A DNA stretch of 8,191 nucleotides, taken from Pseudomonadota bacterium (GTDB taxonomy: Bacteria; Pseudomonadota; Gammaproteobacteria; Pseudomonadales; UBA5518). The translations under genes and the position numbers were made by a program. The notes beneath the pieces were generated by a model. That model saw only the letters and a list, made by a program, of their open reading frames with translations, did no database searches and had not been told where the DNA came from. Where the stretch lies: assembly GCA_963204845.1 (NCBI GenBank), contig CAUJIL010000225.1, forward strand, positions 1 to 8,191, in the 5' to 3' direction. This document shows, piece after piece, positions 7,266 through 8,191 of this stretch (position 1 is the stretch's first letter; every line of letters begins with the position of its first letter).

Positions 7266-7295
7266 ATGCCATCACCGGCCGGGCGCGGCTATAAT
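7266..7295 (+). promoter_or_regulatory. Sigma-70-like promoter of lptM-lysA
   Basis: A perfect TATAAT at 7290-7295 (context GGCTATAATCGCCGCC) has ATGCCA at 7266-7271, 18 bp upstream, matching the -35 consensus TTGACA at 4 of 6 positions. It lies just after the cyaA stop. Initiation near 7302 would leave a leader of about 24 bases before the GTG at 7326. This is the best-formed promoter in the window and suggests that lptM and lysA are expressed separately from cyaA. Confidence 0.6.
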
Positions 7296-7325
7296 CGCCG
7301 CCTCGACAACTTCCGGGTGCACACC

Positions 7326-7442
7326 GTGCGATCGCTCCTCGTCTGCCTGCTGCTCGCCGCGGCCACGCTTGCCGGCTGCGGCCAGAAGGGCCCACTGTTC
7401 CTGCCCCCCGAGACGCCGCCACCACAGGCCGGCACGCCATGA
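7326..7442 (+). CDS. lptM: LptM-type small outer-membrane lipoprotein (YifL/LppL family)
   Basis: A 38-aa prelipoprotein. The signal peptide is a short positive N-terminus (VRS, first residue read as Met) and the hydrophobic run LLVCLLLAAAT. The lipobox LAGC follows, with the lipidated cysteine at residue 18. The mature part is CGQKGPLFLPPE followed by a proline-rich tail. The C-G-x-K-G-P-L-x-x-P-P signature is diagnostic of the family called YifL or LppL and now LptM. In E. coli LptM associates with the LPS translocon protein LptD and aids its maturation; that role here is inferred. The mature part is only about 21 residues, shorter than E. coli LptM. The start is a GTG with a GGGTG stretch 6 bases upstream; another in-frame GTG at 7317 would add 3 residues. 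Its stop overlaps the lysA ATG, and the lipoprotein-lysA pairing is the usual gammaproteobacterial arrangement. Confidence 0.88.
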   Translation: MRSLLVCLLLAAATLAGCGQKGPLFLPPETPPPQAGTP

Positions 7443-8191
7443 CCGAGGCCTTCGCTTACCGTAGCGGGGCGCTGTTCGCGGAAGACGTCGCGCTCGAGGA
7501 TATCGCCGCGCGTTTCGGCACGCCCGCGTATGTGTATTCGCGTGCCGCGATCGAAGCGCGCTTCGACGCCTTCGAATCGGCGCTCGCCGGCGCGCACGCG
7601 CACCTGGTCTGCTACGCGGTAAAGGCCAACTCGAACCTTGCGGTGCTGAACGTGCTGGCGCGTCGCGGCGCCGGTTTCGACATCGTCTCCGGCGGCGAAC
7701 TGCGACGGGTTCTGCTCGCCGGCGGTGACCCGCGCCGCATCGTGTTCTCGGGCGTGGCGAAGTCGCGCGAGGACATCGTGGCCGCGCTCGAGGCCGGGAT
7801 CCTCTGCTTCAACGTCGAGTCGGCAGCCGAACTCGCCAGGCTGCAGGAAATCGCCGCGGCGACCGGACGCACGGCCGCGGTCTCGATCCGCGTGAACCCG
7901 GACGTCGACGCGCAGAGCCATCCGTACATCTCGACCGGGCTGCGCGAGAACAAGTTCGGCGTCACGATCGACGCGGCGCGCGCGCTGTACGCGCACGCCG
8001 CCACGCTGCCGAACCTGCGCATCACCGGCATCGACTGCCACATCGGCTCGCAGCTGACCTCGCTGGGGCCCTTCGTCGACGCGTTGGAGCGGGTGCTCGC
8101 GATGGTCGACGAGCTCGCCCGCGACGGCATCGAACTCAGCCACATCGACGCCGGCGGCGGCCTTGGCATCCGCTATCGGGACGAAGAGCCG
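7439..8191 (+). CDS. lysA: Diaminopimelate decarboxylase, N-terminal part (runs off right edge)
   Basis: The first 251 codons are present, about 60% of a typical protein of roughly 415 aa. The enzyme is a PLP-dependent fold-type III decarboxylase that converts meso-diaminopimelate to L-lysine, the last step of the DAP pathway. The start MTEAFAYRSGALFAEDVALE resembles Pseudomonas LysA. Seen in order: FGTPAYVYSR; YAVKANSN with the PLP Schiff-base Lys62; GAGFDIVSGGEL (77-88); FSGVAKS (103-109); FNVES (124-128); RVNPDVD (151-157); STGLRENKFG (165-174); the HIGSQ motif (201-205); and the phosphate-binding GGG (239-241) in HIDAGGGLGIRYRDEEP. The ATG overlaps the lptM stop in ATGA and lacks an obvious ribosome binding site of its own, so it is probably translationally coupled. 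No frameshift is visible. In Pseudomonas dapF follows lysA; that cannot be checked here. Confidence 0.97.
   Translation, partial: MTEAFAYRSGALFAEDVALEDIAARFGTPAYVYSRAAIEARFDAFESALAGAHAHLVCYAVKANSNLAVLNVLARRGAGFDIVSGGELRRVLLAGGDPRRIVFSGVAKSREDIVAALEAGILCFNVESAAELARLQEIAAATGRTAAVSIRVNPDVDAQSHPYISTGLRENKFGVTIDAARALYAHAATLPNLRITGIDCHIGSQLTSLGPFVDALERVLAMVDELARDGIELSHIDAGGGLGIRYRDEEP

Noticed and set aside
7261..7284. Possible stem-loop terminator after cyaA (GCCCG and CGGGC arms)
   Set aside because: Only a 5-bp stem with a 14-base loop, and no following T run; unlikely to be an intrinsic terminator.
7251..7325. Upstream GTG at 7251 as the lipoprotein gene start
   Set aside because: This would add 25 non-hydrophobic residues before the signal peptide and would place the promoter -10 box inside the coding region. 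The start at 7326 gives a normal-length signal peptide.

Overview
The window is a chromosomal housekeeping segment from a very GC-rich member of the Gammaproteobacteria. GC was judged by eye, not counted. Two conserved gene blocks point to the group. One is argH divergent from algZ-algR-hemC-hemD; the other is cyaA followed by a small lipoprotein gene and lysA. Both are arranged as in Pseudomonas and related gammaproteobacteria. Class I adenylate cyclase (CyaA) and the LptM-type lipoprotein are also typical of this class. The genus cannot be named from the sequence. The argH-cyaA junction is much tighter than in Pseudomonas, so this is more likely a different order.

Left half, minus strand, read from about 2880 down to 1: algZ (LytS-family sensor kinase), algR (LytTR response regulator), hemC (hydroxymethylbilane synthase) and the first 36 codons of hemD (uroporphyrinogen-III synthase). 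algZ and algR overlap by 4 bp, 25 to 58 bp separate algR from hemC depending on the hemC start, and only 6 bp separate hemC from hemD. This looks like one transcription unit, possibly with an internal promoter before hemC. HemC and HemD catalyse consecutive steps of tetrapyrrole synthesis.

The divergent intergenic region 2881-3034 (154 bp) is the main regulatory space. It holds a TATAAT box facing argH, a TACACT box facing algZ, and a sequence resembling an AlgR box next to the argH -10.

Right half, plus strand: argH (argininosuccinate lyase), cyaA (class I adenylate cyclase), a short LptM-type lipoprotein gene, and the first 251 codons of lysA (diaminopimelate decarboxylase), which runs off the right edge. 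The lptM stop and the lysA start overlap in ATGA. TATA-like -10 boxes precede cyaA and lptM.

No mobile element, phage gene, CRISPR array, RNA gene or defence system was seen, and no intergenic gap exceeds 300 bp. I found no credible new biological system. The observations worth checking concern promoter architecture, start sites and atypical motifs inside known families.
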